Source: a bacterium SCSIO 12643 (GTDB lineage Bacteria; Bacteroidota; Bacteroidia; Flavobacteriales_G; Salibacteraceae). From it: a stretch of 64,000 bases of DNA. The stretch is from positions 2,976,001 through 3,040,000 of the forward strand of contig CP073750.1 in the NCBI GenBank assembly GCA_024398135.1. Reading direction: 5' to 3'. Both the position numbers and the translations under genes were made by a program. Positions 17,487 to 26,522 of this stretch are shown piece after piece (the stretch's first letter is position 1; every line of letters starts with the position of its first letter). Under the pieces are notes generated by a model. That model was not told the DNA's origin, did not search any database, and saw only the letters and a program-made list of their open reading frames with translations.

Positions 17487-18433
17487 ATATAAGGTGTCCA
17501 CTTTGTATTTATAGGAGCTTCAAATTCAAACTCTATTTCAGAGAATGGAGATTTAAACTTTAACTTCCAGGAATGGAGAAAAAGTGTATCCTGATCATAG
17601 GTTAAAGGTTTTTGATCAAAATACGCGGGGTTTTTATAACCGAGGTCTCCAACGATAGGTAACCCAATATCGGCTAAATGGAGTCTGATTTGATTGGTAC
17701 GTCCACTATGAGGAGTAACTTCCAGAAGAGTTTTATCGTTAAACTTATTTTGAATTTTAAACTCGGTAAATGAGTCTTTTCCAGCTTCAATTTTTCGACC
17801 ACCAGCGGGTGTTTTTTCTTTTCCAATGGATTTGGTGCTGGAGAATTGATTCTTTTCAGGAGTTCCTTCCACAAGAGCTAGATACGTTTTTGTGACTTGC
17901 TGCTTCTGAAATTGTTCATTTAGGTTTTGTGCTATCTGTTTGTTCAATGCAACAAGTACCAATCCTGTAGTATTGGCATCCAGTCTATTGATGAGATGAA
18001 ATTGTTGTTTGGGAAAACTGGTTTCCAATAATTTCTTTAATGTGTGATTGAGATATCTGCCTCCTGCATGTACTGGCAGAGGAGATGGTTTATTGATGAC
18101 CCAAAATTCGTTATTCGCATGAATTAGATTCAAGTCATAACTTATTAGAGGTTCAGGTTTATAAGGAGATGTGTGTTGTGTGATTTGTCCTGCGCGTACA
18201 GTATGATTAGGAGAAACCTTTTTCCCATCTAGAGTAAGATTTCCTGTATTGATTTTATTTTCCCAAAAGGTTTTATCTACATGAGAAAATGATTGACAAT
18301 AAACATCAATCAATTGAAATCCATCAAATTTCTTTTTTACGGATAGGGTGAAAACTCGAGGAGTAGGGGGAATGGAATTTATTTTCTGATAGCCGCTTAA
18401 GATCGCAGATTTAAAATCAGTATTTGAAATCAT
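17483..18433 (-). CDS. RluA-family pseudouridine synthase
   Basis: 316-aa enzyme that isomerises specific uridines in rRNA or tRNA. The catalytic aspartate is in HLINRLDANTTGLVLVAL; GRTNQIRLHLADIGLPIVGD is the second family signature. An S4-like segment is at residues ~45-85 (GNLTLDGKKVSPNHTVRAGQ). The target nucleotide cannot be inferred. It follows the HAD gene by 3 nt and is probably the last gene of serC-serA-HAD-pseudouridine synthase. Confidence 0.9.
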   Translation of the reverse strand: MISNTDFKSAILSGYQKINSIPPTPRVFTLSVKKKFDGFQLIDVYCQSFSHVDKTFWENKINTGNLTLDGKKVSPNHTVRAGQITQHTSPYKPEPLISYDLNLIHANNEFWVINKPSPLPVHAGGRYLNHTLKKLLETSFPKQQFHLINRLDANTTGLVLVALNKQIAQNLNEQFQKQQVTKTYLALVEGTPEKNQFSSTKSIGKEKTPAGGRKIEAGKDSFTEFKIQNKFNDKTLLEVTPHSGRTNQIRLHLADIGLPIVGDLGYKNPAYFDQKPLTYDQDTLFLHSWKLKFKSPFSEIEFEFEAPINTKWTPYI

Positions 18434-18436
18434 ATA

Positions 18437-18871
18437 TTATCTCTCAAAAACTTCAATTTTTTTAGTCTTTGTCACTAAATCGGTAAACTTACCATTAAAT
18501 TTTGTGGCGCGTACCATGTGATTATCGATCCAATGATAGTTACCTCCTCTTGGTTTTCCAAATAGAATCCCATGATAGCGAAATCCGTTGGCTTTAAGCC
18601 ATTTTTCAGTAACTTCTCTGTGTTCTTCTGTTCTGGACGTAAAGAATGTAATCATATGTCCTTCATCATACCATTTGTTACAGATTTCCAAAGCATCCGG
18701 GTAGGGTGCACAAGTGGCCATTCTTTCAGGCTCCTCGTTAGGAATATCATCTGTAATTGTACCATCTATATCAATGAGATAGTTTTTGATATCTTCTGGC
18801 AGTGCAGGAGAAAGGTTTTCACCTTTCTCGTTCACCACTTTATGTAAGTTTTTTGATGTTTTCTCTGACAT
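18437..18871 (-). CDS. HAD-like phosphatase domain protein
   Basis: 144-aa cytosolic protein with HAD motif I IDIDGTITDD (about residues 32-41), motif II ITFFTSRTEEH, a later lysine and GNYHWIDNHMV near motif IV. There is no cap domain, so the substrate may be large (phosphoprotein or lipid-linked sugar) or the protein may be regulatory. Homologues are sometimes labelled phosphoheptose isomerase, which this sequence does not support. It is 37 nt downstream of serA and 3 nt before the pseudouridine synthase gene. Confidence 0.7.
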   Translation of the reverse strand: MSEKTSKNLHKVVNEKGENLSPALPEDIKNYLIDIDGTITDDIPNEEPERMATCAPYPDALEICNKWYDEGHMITFFTSRTEEHREVTEKWLKANGFRYHGILFGKPRGGNYHWIDNHMVRATKFNGKFTDLVTKTKKIEVFER

Positions 18872-18908
18872 ATTACCTATGGTTTTGTAAATACTTACGT
18901 TAAACCAG

Positions 18909-19868
18909 TTAGTTTATTGGGAAGTTGGTAATAATATAATTAGCCAATTCCTCACCAATTCTATCTTGAGCCTCAACAGTTGCAGCACCGGTATGAGGTG
19001 TTAAACTCAAGCTTTCATGTTTTAAGATATCCCCATTTGGATTCGGTTCGTTATCGTATACATCAATTGCAGCACCTCTTACTTTTCCATTATCCAAAGC
19101 CTCTAAAAGATCAGATTCACCAATGATACCGCCTCTAGCTAAATTGATTAGGATAACACCTTCTTTCATTTTTTCAATTTCAGCTTTGCCAATTACCGGT
19201 TTACCATCAGCCTGTGCTGGTACGTGTAAACTTATGAAATCAGATTGTGCCAGTAAGTCGTCAAATGGAATACTTGAAATTTTTACAGGGGTATTACATC
19301 CTTCAATACCTAAATCAATATGAACTTCTTTTGCAAAAGAATCTGTACCAATTACTTTCATACCCATTCCTAGTGCATACTTGGCAGTTTGTTGGCCAAT
19401 TCTTCCCAAACCAATTACGCCAAGTGTTTTGCCACGTAGTTCAATACCTTTAGCGTATTTTTTCTTTAATGACTTAAACTCTGTTTCCCCGTTGATTGGC
19501 ATTTGTCTGTTAGAATCATGTAATCCTCTGGCCAAACTTAACATGTGTCCTATAGCCAATTCTGCTACCGCTTGAGATGATGCTCCTGGTGTATTAAATA
19601 CATCTACATTATTGTCTTTAGCATAATCCACATCAATGTTATCTAATCCAACCCCACCTCGTCCAACGGCTTTTAGACCTGAACAAGCGTCAATCATAGG
19701 TTGACGTACTTTGGTTGCACTTCTTACTAATAAAATGGAAACATCATTGCTATTGATATAGTCTGTCAGTTGATCTTGTGCAACAGTTTTTGTTTCAACG
19801 GTATACCCCGCATCTTTAAGCATTTGTTCTCCAACCGGAGAAATACCATCATTTGCTAAAACTTTCAT
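18909..19868 (-). CDS. serA: D-3-phosphoglycerate dehydrogenase, short form
   Basis: First step of serine synthesis: 3-phosphoglycerate + NAD+ to 3-phosphohydroxypyruvate. The NAD-binding motif is GVIGLGRIGQQTAKYALGMG. The Arg of NLARGGII and the His of LTPHTGAATVEAQ are catalytic-site signatures of D-2-hydroxyacid dehydrogenases. At 319 aa it lacks the ACT regulatory domain, so it may be insensitive to serine. Assignment to phosphoglycerate rests on the serC gene 13 nt upstream. Confidence 0.92.
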   Translation of the reverse strand: MKVLANDGISPVGEQMLKDAGYTVETKTVAQDQLTDYINSNDVSILLVRSATKVRQPMIDACSGLKAVGRGGVGLDNIDVDYAKDNNVDVFNTPGASSQAVAELAIGHMLSLARGLHDSNRQMPINGETEFKSLKKKYAKGIELRGKTLGVIGLGRIGQQTAKYALGMGMKVIGTDSFAKEVHIDLGIEGCNTPVKISSIPFDDLLAQSDFISLHVPAQADGKPVIGKAEIEKMKEGVILINLARGGIIGESDLLEALDNGKVRGAAIDVYDNEPNPNGDILKHESLSLTPHTGAATVEAQDRIGEELANYIITNFPIN

Positions 19869-19881
19869 AATTCAATAGAAT

Positions 19882-20946
19882 TTAAGAGTTTAATTTTTTC
19901 ATTACGTTTACTAATACTTCTACACTTTCCAATGGAAGGGCATTATACATAGAAGCACGGTATCCACCTACTGATCTATGTCCCTTTATACCTGAAATGT
20001 TGGCTCCATTCCAAAGTTGATCAAATTGATCTTTGTAAGATTCATCTGTAAGTACGAAAGTCGCATTCATATTTGAACGATCTTCTTTGGCTGCTGTACC
20101 TTCAAATAGAGGATTGCTATCAATTTCATGATAAAGCATATCCGCACGGTCTTGAGCTAGTTTTTCATAATAGGATAGACCTCCATTTTTTAACATATGC
20201 TGAAGATTTAACATCGCCACATATACAGAGTATACAGGAGGTGTGTTGAACATAGAATCTTTAGAGGCGTGTGTTTTGAAATCCATCATTGCAGGAATAT
20301 TTCTTCCTGAATGATTGAAGATATCATCTTTTACGATATACAAGGTAGCTCCTGCAGGTCCCAAATTCTTTTGTGCTCCGGCATAGATTAAGTCAAAATC
20401 GGCTACATTGATTTGACGACTGAAAATGTCACTACTCATATCACATACTTTTATTCCGTCAAATTGAGGGAATTCTTTGTATTGTGTACCGTAAATTGTG
20501 TTATTTGAAGTAAAGTGGAAATAATCCGCATTGGATGGGATTTCAAATCCCTTAGGAATGTAATTATAGTTTTTGTCTTTTGAGGAAGCTACGATATGGA
20601 TGTCTCCAAACCTTTGAGCTTCTTTAATCGCTTTAGATGACCATGTTCCAGTATCTGCATATGCAGCAGAACCACCTTCTTTAAGTAAATTATAGATAGT
20701 CATTAAAAAGCCGGTACTTGCACCACCTTGAAGAAACAATATCGAATAATTATCCGGTACATTCAACATCTCCTTTACCATGGCAATGGCGTTATCCATT
20801 ACTTTTACGTAAGAAGGACTTCTATGTGAGATTTCAAGAATGGATAGGTTTAAATTGTCAAAATTGGTAACTGCTTCGGAAGCCTGTTTTAACACCTCTT
20901 GTGGTAAAATACATGGCCCGGCACTATAATTATGAACTTTACTCAT
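19882..20946 (-). CDS. serC: Phosphoserine aminotransferase
   Basis: PLP enzyme converting 3-phosphohydroxypyruvate + glutamate to phosphoserine + 2-oxoglutarate. Family signatures are HNYSAGPCILPQEVL at the N-terminus, the Schiff-base lysine in YAGAQKNLGPAG, and KGHRSVGGYRASMYNALP at the C-terminus. The length of 354 aa is normal. It is the first gene of the serC-serA-HAD-pseudouridine synthase run. No phosphoserine phosphatase (serB) is adjacent. The HAD gene downstream is a tempting but unproven candidate. Confidence 0.96.
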   Translation of the reverse strand: MSKVHNYSAGPCILPQEVLKQASEAVTNFDNLNLSILEISHRSPSYVKVMDNAIAMVKEMLNVPDNYSILFLQGGASTGFLMTIYNLLKEGGSAAYADTGTWSSKAIKEAQRFGDIHIVASSKDKNYNYIPKGFEIPSNADYFHFTSNNTIYGTQYKEFPQFDGIKVCDMSSDIFSRQINVADFDLIYAGAQKNLGPAGATLYIVKDDIFNHSGRNIPAMMDFKTHASKDSMFNTPPVYSVYVAMLNLQHMLKNGGLSYYEKLAQDRADMLYHEIDSNPLFEGTAAKEDRSNMNATFVLTDESYKDQFDQLWNGANISGIKGHRSVGGYRASMYNALPLESVEVLVNVMKKLNS

Positions 20947-21023
20947 ATGATTTGTTTTTGAAGCGACTAAATTAGATTGAATTATTGTAACGGTATTACC
21001 AAAGTATTAATTATTCGAAAAAA

Positions 21024-21048
21024 AATCACTACCCCTAAAATCGTGATT
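21024..21048 (-). terminator. Terminator of the S4-domain gene, overlapping its stop codon
   Basis: On the minus strand AATCAC pairs with GTGATT around a 13-nt loop and is followed by eight Ts. The first arm includes part of the stop codon. Confidence 0.5.
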
Positions 21049-21442
21049 AGGATTCATCTTCACCGTAATAATTTCTTTGTTCCAATGTCTTCATAATGTT
21101 TCTACGATCTCTTTTTGTGGGACGACCTTTAATACCAAAATAGGAATTGACTTTTTTCTGTTGGTTGATTTCATTTAATAAGTCCAAATTTTCTTGAGGG
21201 GTAATTTCTTTCATATAATCAGGAACCAATTTGGCACCGACACGACTTTTAGGAAAGCCCAATACTTTGAATACCCGAACAGTTGGAGTATATTTTATAG
21301 AGATGGAATCGTTGGTTTCTAGCTCTTTACTCGCTTTGACGACTTTCTCATTGACCATGATCTTTCCATCTTTAACTGCTTTTGTAGCTAGACTTCTGGT
21401 TTTAAATAGTCGAATGCACCATAGATATTTATCGATTCTCAT
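21047..21442 (-). CDS. S4-domain RNA-binding protein (HslR-like)
   Basis: 131-aa protein with an N-terminal S4 domain (MRIDKYLWCIRLFKTRSLATKAVKDGKIMVN..., residues 1-60) and a basic C-terminal tail with KGRPTKRDRR. This is the Hsp15/HslR layout. In E. coli that protein recycles blocked 50S subunits carrying peptidyl-tRNA. The equivalent role here is inference from the family. It lies alone between serC and the LPP20 lipoprotein gene. Confidence 0.85.
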   Translation of the reverse strand: MRIDKYLWCIRLFKTRSLATKAVKDGKIMVNEKVVKASKELETNDSISIKYTPTVRVFKVLGFPKSRVGAKLVPDYMKEITPQENLDLLNEINQQKKVNSYFGIKGRPTKRDRRNIMKTLEQRNYYGEDES

Positions 21443-21458
21443 AAGGTGAAGGTATAAA

Positions 21459-21486
21459 AAAAGCCCTCGAAAATTCGAGAGCTTTC
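21459..21486 (-). terminator. Terminator of the LPP20-type lipoprotein gene
   Basis: AAAGC-C-CTCGAA / TTCGAG-A-GCTTT stem with one mismatch and a 2-nt loop, followed on the minus strand by a T-run. Confidence 0.75.
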
Positions 21487-21508
21487 AGAATATTATTGAT
21501 TCAAAAAA

Positions 21509-22081
21509 TTATTTTCCAATTTTTGCCATTTCAGCGTCAAAAGTTTCTTTGAATTTTTCGTAGTTATAATCTGCTTTTAAAGATTCTTCTTTAGATAAAC
21601 GCTCGTTATATTTTGATAAGATTTCGTCAGCAGAAAGCTCAATCGCGATATAAGTTTTGTATTTACCTTCAGCAGTTCTGGTTTGTTTTTCACAAATTAC
21701 TCTGATTCCGTTTAAAGACTGGTCCACAACTGTACGTGCGTTTTGTTGGAATGTTTCAGTAACTTCTTCTTTGTTGTTGAATTCAGATGATTTCACATAG
21801 TTATCACCAACAATTTTCATTGTTGAACTCATATCTGTAGCCAATTGAGCTCTTGCGTTAGCCATAGCTTTTTTCTTAGCCACCATTTGGTCTAAAGATT
21901 CTCCGATTGCATTTGCTCTGAAAAACTTTTTATCGGTGAAGTACTCAGGACCTGAGCAGTAAACGTCAACTAATACTTCTCCTTTTGCAGGTCCTGCATC
22001 TTTTTTTCCTTTACATCCTACTACACCTGCAGATAGAATTCCGGCTGCAAAAATGATCGATAATGTTTTTAATGTCTTCAT
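21509..22081 (-). CDS. LPP20-like lipoprotein
   Basis: 190-aa lipoprotein: signal MKTLKTLSIIFAAGILSAGVVGC with lipidated Cys23. The mature part has the LPP20 pattern: KKKAMANARAQLA followed by a beta-strand region (QTRTAEGKYKTYIAIELS) and a charged helical end. Function is unknown; outer-membrane lipoproteins of this fold are common in Bacteroidota. It is a single-gene unit with a full-consensus promoter and its own terminator, which suggests strong constitutive expression. Confidence 0.75.
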   Translation of the reverse strand: MKTLKTLSIIFAAGILSAGVVGCKGKKDAGPAKGEVLVDVYCSGPEYFTDKKFFRANAIGESLDQMVAKKKAMANARAQLATDMSSTMKIVGDNYVKSSEFNNKEEVTETFQQNARTVVDQSLNGIRVICEKQTRTAEGKYKTYIAIELSADEILSKYNERLSKEESLKADYNYEKFKETFDAEMAKIGK

Positions 22082-22104
22082 GGTAATGTTTGTTTAATGA
22101 ATTT

Positions 22105-22134
22105 CAAATTTAGATAATAAATCTTTTTTTTCAA
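22105..22134 (-). promoter_or_regulatory. Promoter of the LPP20-type lipoprotein gene
   Basis: TTG (22134-22132), exactly 19 nt, then TAAATTTG (22112-22105) on the minus strand. The ATG follows 23 nt later. Confidence 0.8.
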
Positions 22135-22166
22135 CTCCTTTAGCAAGTGATGTGCCAAAAATATTT

Positions 22167-23336
22167 TTAATTCTTTTCAATGAGGTTTAAAATAGGAGTG
22201 CTATTGGTTTCCCAGTTGTAATTATAACGCACAAAATTAAGAGCATTAGAAGTGATTTTTTTTGCTAAATCCTGATTCTCCATTAATTGGGTAATGTATC
22301 CTACATAATCATTTGGAGCGTCCCCAATTAAAATGTTTTGCTCATGGGTGGCTTTAATGGCATTTCCCGCCAGTTGAGATGTGATACATGGAACTTCCAT
22401 GGCCATCGCTTCTAGAATTTTGTTTTGCATTCCGGTACCAATTTGCATTGGCGCGATAAAAATGCGGGCTTTATTATAAGCATCTGTAATTCTATCCATC
22501 CATCCGGTAACTATAACGTTTTTTGAAGCTAGTCTTTTCACCGATGCATGGGGATTAGTTCCAGCAATAGCCAATTTGATATTTGGATATTTTTCAATCA
22601 ATAATGGAATAATCTCGTTGGCTAAAAAATGAGCAGCTTTGATATTAGGAGGATAGCTCATATTTCCGGTAAAGACCAGATCGTATTCTTTATCGATTTG
22701 AGAATCTTTTTTAAATCTATCGAAATCTACTCCGTTTGGAAGAATTACGATTTCATTATTATCCGGATGTTCGATGAGATTTCTGTCCGTTTCAGAAATT
22801 ATTGTAGTATTTGTAAATTGATTAAAGACATAGTTTTCATATTTCTTTAGTCTAGTTGCTTCGATAACCAACAATGTCTTGATTCCAGGAATTGCTTTTT
22901 TGATCCTTCTTTCAGCTCCCATAGAGAAAGCATCCATATAATCAAAGGTAGAGTCAATGACATGGTATTTTTTGACATATTCGGCTGTTCGCACCAATTG
23001 CACAAACAAATGTCTAGGCATGTGTTTTTCAATAATTTGATCGACTTTTTTCTGTGCCTTTTTTTGATAGAAATAGTTTACCTGAAAAGGTTTGTCATTG
23101 AATACCGAAGTAGCTAGATTCCAAAAAATTCCCAGCTTGGAAAGCTTAATGAAATGAATTTCTTCACAATATGGAGAAAGATTATCTATGGCGTCCGGGT
23201 GTGGAGTAGAGTCAGTAAGACATACCAGGATCACCTCATGTTTTTGTGAAATCACTTTGATATGGTGAAAGGCACGTAATTTATCACCTTTTTCCAATGG
23301 CCATGGGATTCTGGATAATAGTACTAAAACTTTCAT
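22167..23336 (-). CDS. GT4-family glycosyltransferase
   Basis: 389-aa GT-B fold glycosyltransferase. The N-terminal domain starts MKVLVLLSRIPWPLEKGDKLRAFHH. The C-terminal donor-binding domain has VFTGNMSYPPNI, ITDAYNKARIFIAPMQIGTGMQNKILEAMAMEVPCITS (the E-x7-E-like region of GT4) and AGNAI. It resembles the family annotated as sugar transferase in exopolysaccharide loci. It overlaps the preceding glycosyltransferase by 4 bp. Acceptor and sugar are unknown. Confidence 0.88.
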   Translation of the reverse strand: MKVLVLLSRIPWPLEKGDKLRAFHHIKVISQKHEVILVCLTDSTPHPDAIDNLSPYCEEIHFIKLSKLGIFWNLATSVFNDKPFQVNYFYQKKAQKKVDQIIEKHMPRHLFVQLVRTAEYVKKYHVIDSTFDYMDAFSMGAERRIKKAIPGIKTLLVIEATRLKKYENYVFNQFTNTTIISETDRNLIEHPDNNEIVILPNGVDFDRFKKDSQIDKEYDLVFTGNMSYPPNIKAAHFLANEIIPLLIEKYPNIKLAIAGTNPHASVKRLASKNVIVTGWMDRITDAYNKARIFIAPMQIGTGMQNKILEAMAMEVPCITSQLAGNAIKATHEQNILIGDAPNDYVGYITQLMENQDLAKKITSNALNFVRYNYNWETNSTPILNLIEKN

Positions 23337-24526
23337 TTCTTAAAAGTTTGAACCATTTCCAATAATTTCTTTTGCGTACGGCTAATATCAAATTCTTGTT
23401 CCGCAAGAATCCTGGCATGCTTTGAAATGCTTTCGGATTTATTTGAGGATTTCAAAGTATCCAAGATTTCACGTGCCATTTGTTTTGGTGTATCCGCAAT
23501 GAGAATATCTTTTTCATTTTGAGCAGGAATCCCCTGCGCACCTTTTGAGGTAGTTGCAATGACTTGCCCCAACGCCAGTCCTTCAATGATTTTGATTCGA
23601 ATACCACTGGCTTCAAACAGAGGAACGACCATGAGTTGGCCACTTAAAATAAAACTATGGGCATCGGCCACTTCACCGTGAAAAATAACGCCTTCAGGAA
23701 GCTGTTCTCCAAAATCTTTTGGTGCATTTCGACCACCGATATAAAATTGAATATTTGGATTTTTAGCTCTGATGATTGGCCATACTTCGTTTAAGAACCA
23801 TTTTAATCCATTGACATTGGGTTCCCAGTCCAGAGCTCCCAGAAAAACAATTTTATTTTCAGTATCATCGTCTACCACCATCTCATCAGGCAGGGAAATA
23901 CCAAATGGAACGTAAATGGTTTTTGACAACCCAAAGTATGAATTAAAATAGGCCTTGTCACTCATGCTAATGGTGGCTACAACATCGAATTTTTTTAATT
24001 CGTTTAATTCAAATTGCTTGAGTTGTTTTACCGGAGATTGAAGTAGAAAACGTTTTAGCGCGTGTGTTTCATTTAATATTCGATCTTCCCATAATTGAAA
24101 TTCCACATTATGAGAACGCATCATTAAGATAGCATCACTATTTTTCTTAACCAGATCAATATACGGAGCAGTAAAAGTTCCTTCAAAAACGACTAAATCA
24201 TAAGTGTTTTCTCCAAGTGTTTTTTGAATCAGATTCGCAAAATCAGGATGATCAAATCTATTGACAATATAGTTGTCTTTTTTCCAAACGCTTTTGAGTA
24301 GTGCACTCACTTTGGGAGTGGTGTCCACTTCAATATATTCAGGAACTGTTTTCTTAAATACCGGATCCAGGGGCATCTCTGTGTATGGATGTTTGGAGGT
24401 AGCAATACTTAATATTTTAACTTCCCATCCCATATCAATCATGGCTTTAGCCAATTGATAGGTAGCCAAAGTTCCACCGTCATTTGGAGGAAACGGTATT
24501 TTATGACATAATTGAAGCACTTTCAT
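23333..24526 (-). CDS. GT4-family glycosyltransferase
   Basis: 397-aa GT-B glycosyltransferase, paralogous in layout to the next gene. N-terminal MKVLQLCHKIPFPPNDGGTLATYQ; C-terminal FLGALDWEPNVNGLKWFL, then FEASGIRIKIIEGLALGQVIATT, the donor-phosphate and sugar-binding region. It sits 2 nt after the LptF/LptG-type permease gene and overlaps the following glycosyltransferase by 4 bp, so all three are one transcription unit. A role in building a surface glycan or lipid-linked sugar is inference from this context. Confidence 0.88.
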   Translation of the reverse strand: MKVLQLCHKIPFPPNDGGTLATYQLAKAMIDMGWEVKILSIATSKHPYTEMPLDPVFKKTVPEYIEVDTTPKVSALLKSVWKKDNYIVNRFDHPDFANLIQKTLGENTYDLVVFEGTFTAPYIDLVKKNSDAILMMRSHNVEFQLWEDRILNETHALKRFLLQSPVKQLKQFELNELKKFDVVATISMSDKAYFNSYFGLSKTIYVPFGISLPDEMVVDDDTENKIVFLGALDWEPNVNGLKWFLNEVWPIIRAKNPNIQFYIGGRNAPKDFGEQLPEGVIFHGEVADAHSFILSGQLMVVPLFEASGIRIKIIEGLALGQVIATTSKGAQGIPAQNEKDILIADTPKQMAREILDTLKSSNKSESISKHARILAEQEFDISRTQKKLLEMVQTFKK

Positions 24527-24528
24527 AA

Positions 24529-25974
24529 TTAGGCTTCTTTATTTTTTTTGAAAATTTTTAAAATCGGTGCAAAAATTTTCTTGAGCTTATTGGTCAAAGA
24601 AGAATAAAATGAAGAATCCAATAAAACCGAATCGGTTGTGGCTTTATAGGTGAGGAAGATTCCCAAAGGTACCAGAGTTGCAGTGGCCATCCACATTCCG
24701 ATAATCGCTGGCAATTCTCCCTGTTTAACCAACTTCATTCCCGACATCGATATAATGTGGTAGATGATGAATATAAGAATAGAAAATACTACAGGCATTC
24801 CTAAACCACCTTTACGAATAATAGCTCCTAATGGGGCTCCGATAAAGAATAATACTAAACAAGCAATTGAAAGCGTGAATTTTTTATGCCATTCAATTTC
24901 ATGTAAGTGAATTCTTTTTAATCTCATTTCTGTTTCATCATCAATACTCTCCGAGTATGTTTTAGACGAACGCGCAATATTGATTGCGGTAGAATAGATC
25001 CCAATTTTTTCTCTGTCATTCATTCCTTCAAAAACGTCTAATGTTGAAGTTGTATCCTCAGGGAGTCCATTAACGGCCACATTTGAGTCTGAATAAATTT
25101 GTAATCTATTATGCATAGATTTTCTATAATCTGATAATCTTTCGTCTAGCTTAAAGTTGAGGGTATCCATTGAAGCGACTAACTGATCCAGATTAAGCAT
25201 TTCATAGTGATCTTTAAACAGATCATCGTCAGTACGGTTAAACTGGAAAGAAGAAAGGTCAAACCTTACCGTATGTTGATCAATTTCTGAATACGTAAAT
25301 GGATGTGTTTTCCCTTTATTTTCCTTGTATTGTTTTACATTATACATGTCGAAGATCAGATATCTTTGATCCGGAGATAATGCCATTTTACCCCTTTCAG
25401 CTAAGGTAACCTGTTTATTCCCGTTGTGCTCAGAATGATCATAAATCTGAATACTACGCATGTTCTGTCCATCATCATCTTTTTCCTTGATGCGAATGAC
25501 ATAGCCATCGATCCCCTTATAAAAAACTCCCGGTTTAAACTCTAATGCCGGTCTTTGATGCATCACATCATAAAGCAATGTTTTAAACTTAAGATTGGCA
25601 ACAGGCATTACATAATTAGAATGGTAAAATGCCATACTACTGATGATGAGGTTGAATATCAGAAGTGGTCGCATGATACGGTTGAGTGAAATCCCGGAAG
25701 ATTTCATCGCTACTAATTCGTAATTCTCACCAAGATTACCAAACGTCATAATAGAGCTTAGCAAAACGGCTAAAGGCAGCGCCATGGTAACAAGGTTCGC
25801 AGACGCAAAAGCAAATAGTTCAATTAGGACAATAGCTTCCAGACCTTTTCCAACCATGTCTTCTAAATAATTCCAAAGGAACTGCATTTCAAAAATGAAA
25901 AGCGTAATAAAGAAGGTCATAATAAATGGCCCCAGATATGTCTTAATGATGAAAATGTCGAGCTTCTTCAACAC
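24529..25974 (-). CDS. LptF/LptG family lipid export permease
   Basis: YjgP/YjgQ-type permease of 481 aa, part of the inner-membrane machine that extracts LPS for transport to the outer membrane. Layout: three membrane segments in residues ~10-120 (LDIFIIKTYLGPFIMTFFITLFIFE...), a periplasmic beta-jellyroll domain of ~250 residues, and three more segments near residues 360-450 (LSIACLVLFFIGAPLGAIIRKGGLG). Which of LptF or LptG it is cannot be told. Cotranscription with two glycosyltransferases is notable. Confidence 0.9.
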   Translation of the reverse strand: MLKKLDIFIIKTYLGPFIMTFFITLFIFEMQFLWNYLEDMVGKGLEAIVLIELFAFASANLVTMALPLAVLLSSIMTFGNLGENYELVAMKSSGISLNRIMRPLLIFNLIISSMAFYHSNYVMPVANLKFKTLLYDVMHQRPALEFKPGVFYKGIDGYVIRIKEKDDDGQNMRSIQIYDHSEHNGNKQVTLAERGKMALSPDQRYLIFDMYNVKQYKENKGKTHPFTYSEIDQHTVRFDLSSFQFNRTDDDLFKDHYEMLNLDQLVASMDTLNFKLDERLSDYRKSMHNRLQIYSDSNVAVNGLPEDTTSTLDVFEGMNDREKIGIYSTAINIARSSKTYSESIDDETEMRLKRIHLHEIEWHKKFTLSIACLVLFFIGAPLGAIIRKGGLGMPVVFSILIFIIYHIISMSGMKLVKQGELPAIIGMWMATATLVPLGIFLTYKATTDSVLLDSSFYSSLTNKLKKIFAPILKIFKKNKEA

Positions 25975-25994
25975 GAGAAAGATTTATGCAAATG

Positions 25995-26002
25995 CAAAGA
26001 TA
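25995..26002 (-). promoter_or_regulatory. -7 box upstream of the LptF/LptG permease operon
   Basis: TATCTTTG on the minus strand, 20 nt before the ATG. The -33 position holds CTG instead of TTG. Confidence 0.6.
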
Positions 26003-26068
26003 TCCCATCATTCATTGAGAACAGATGAGATATCTATAAAAAATGTTAGAAGAATTGTAACTTAAGTA

Positions 26069-26449
26069 TTAAGATCCAATTACGTGTTTTAAAGCGTCAA
26101 TTTGACGATCCCACAATTGTTTGGATTCTTCAATTTCGTCAGGCTCAGCAAAGTCAGTAACCAATAGAGCAACGTCTTTGGTTAACGAATCAATTTTAAT
26201 GGCCATCTCCCAGTAATAATCAGTATCAGCATCATCTTCCCATTGGAAACGAATAGAAACTTCTTTAGTTTTAGATACCAGTTGTGCGTATTCTTCAGCA
26301 CCATCCCAGGTAAATGTAAAGTTACCGTCTTTGTTTACAACGTTATCCGCAAACCACTCTGCTAATGCACTAGGAGCACTTATATAATTGTATAATACAT
26401 GCGGAGAAGAACGCATGTAATATTCTTTAGTATATTTTTCTTTTACCAT
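26069..26449 (-). CDS. START-like domain protein
   Basis: 126-aa cytosolic protein conserved in Bacteroidota, with a START/AHSA1-like helix-grip pattern: MRSSPHVLYNYISAPSALAEWFADNV at the start, a strand containing FTWDGAEEYAQLVS, and a C-terminal helix (ESKQLWDRQIDALKHVIG). It could bind a small hydrophobic ligand, but none can be named. It stands alone, about 70 nt upstream of the PAP2 stop on the same strand. Confidence 0.8.
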   Translation of the reverse strand: MVKEKYTKEYYMRSSPHVLYNYISAPSALAEWFADNVVNKDGNFTFTWDGAEEYAQLVSKTKEVSIRFQWEDDADTDYYWEMAIKIDSLTKDVALLVTDFAEPDEIEESKQLWDRQIDALKHVIGS

Positions 26450-26522
26450 TATGTTTAGTTTTTCTTGTCAAATTGTTGCCGCACAATATATGCAAATTGT
26501 GAGAACAAAAGAATTATTCTGG

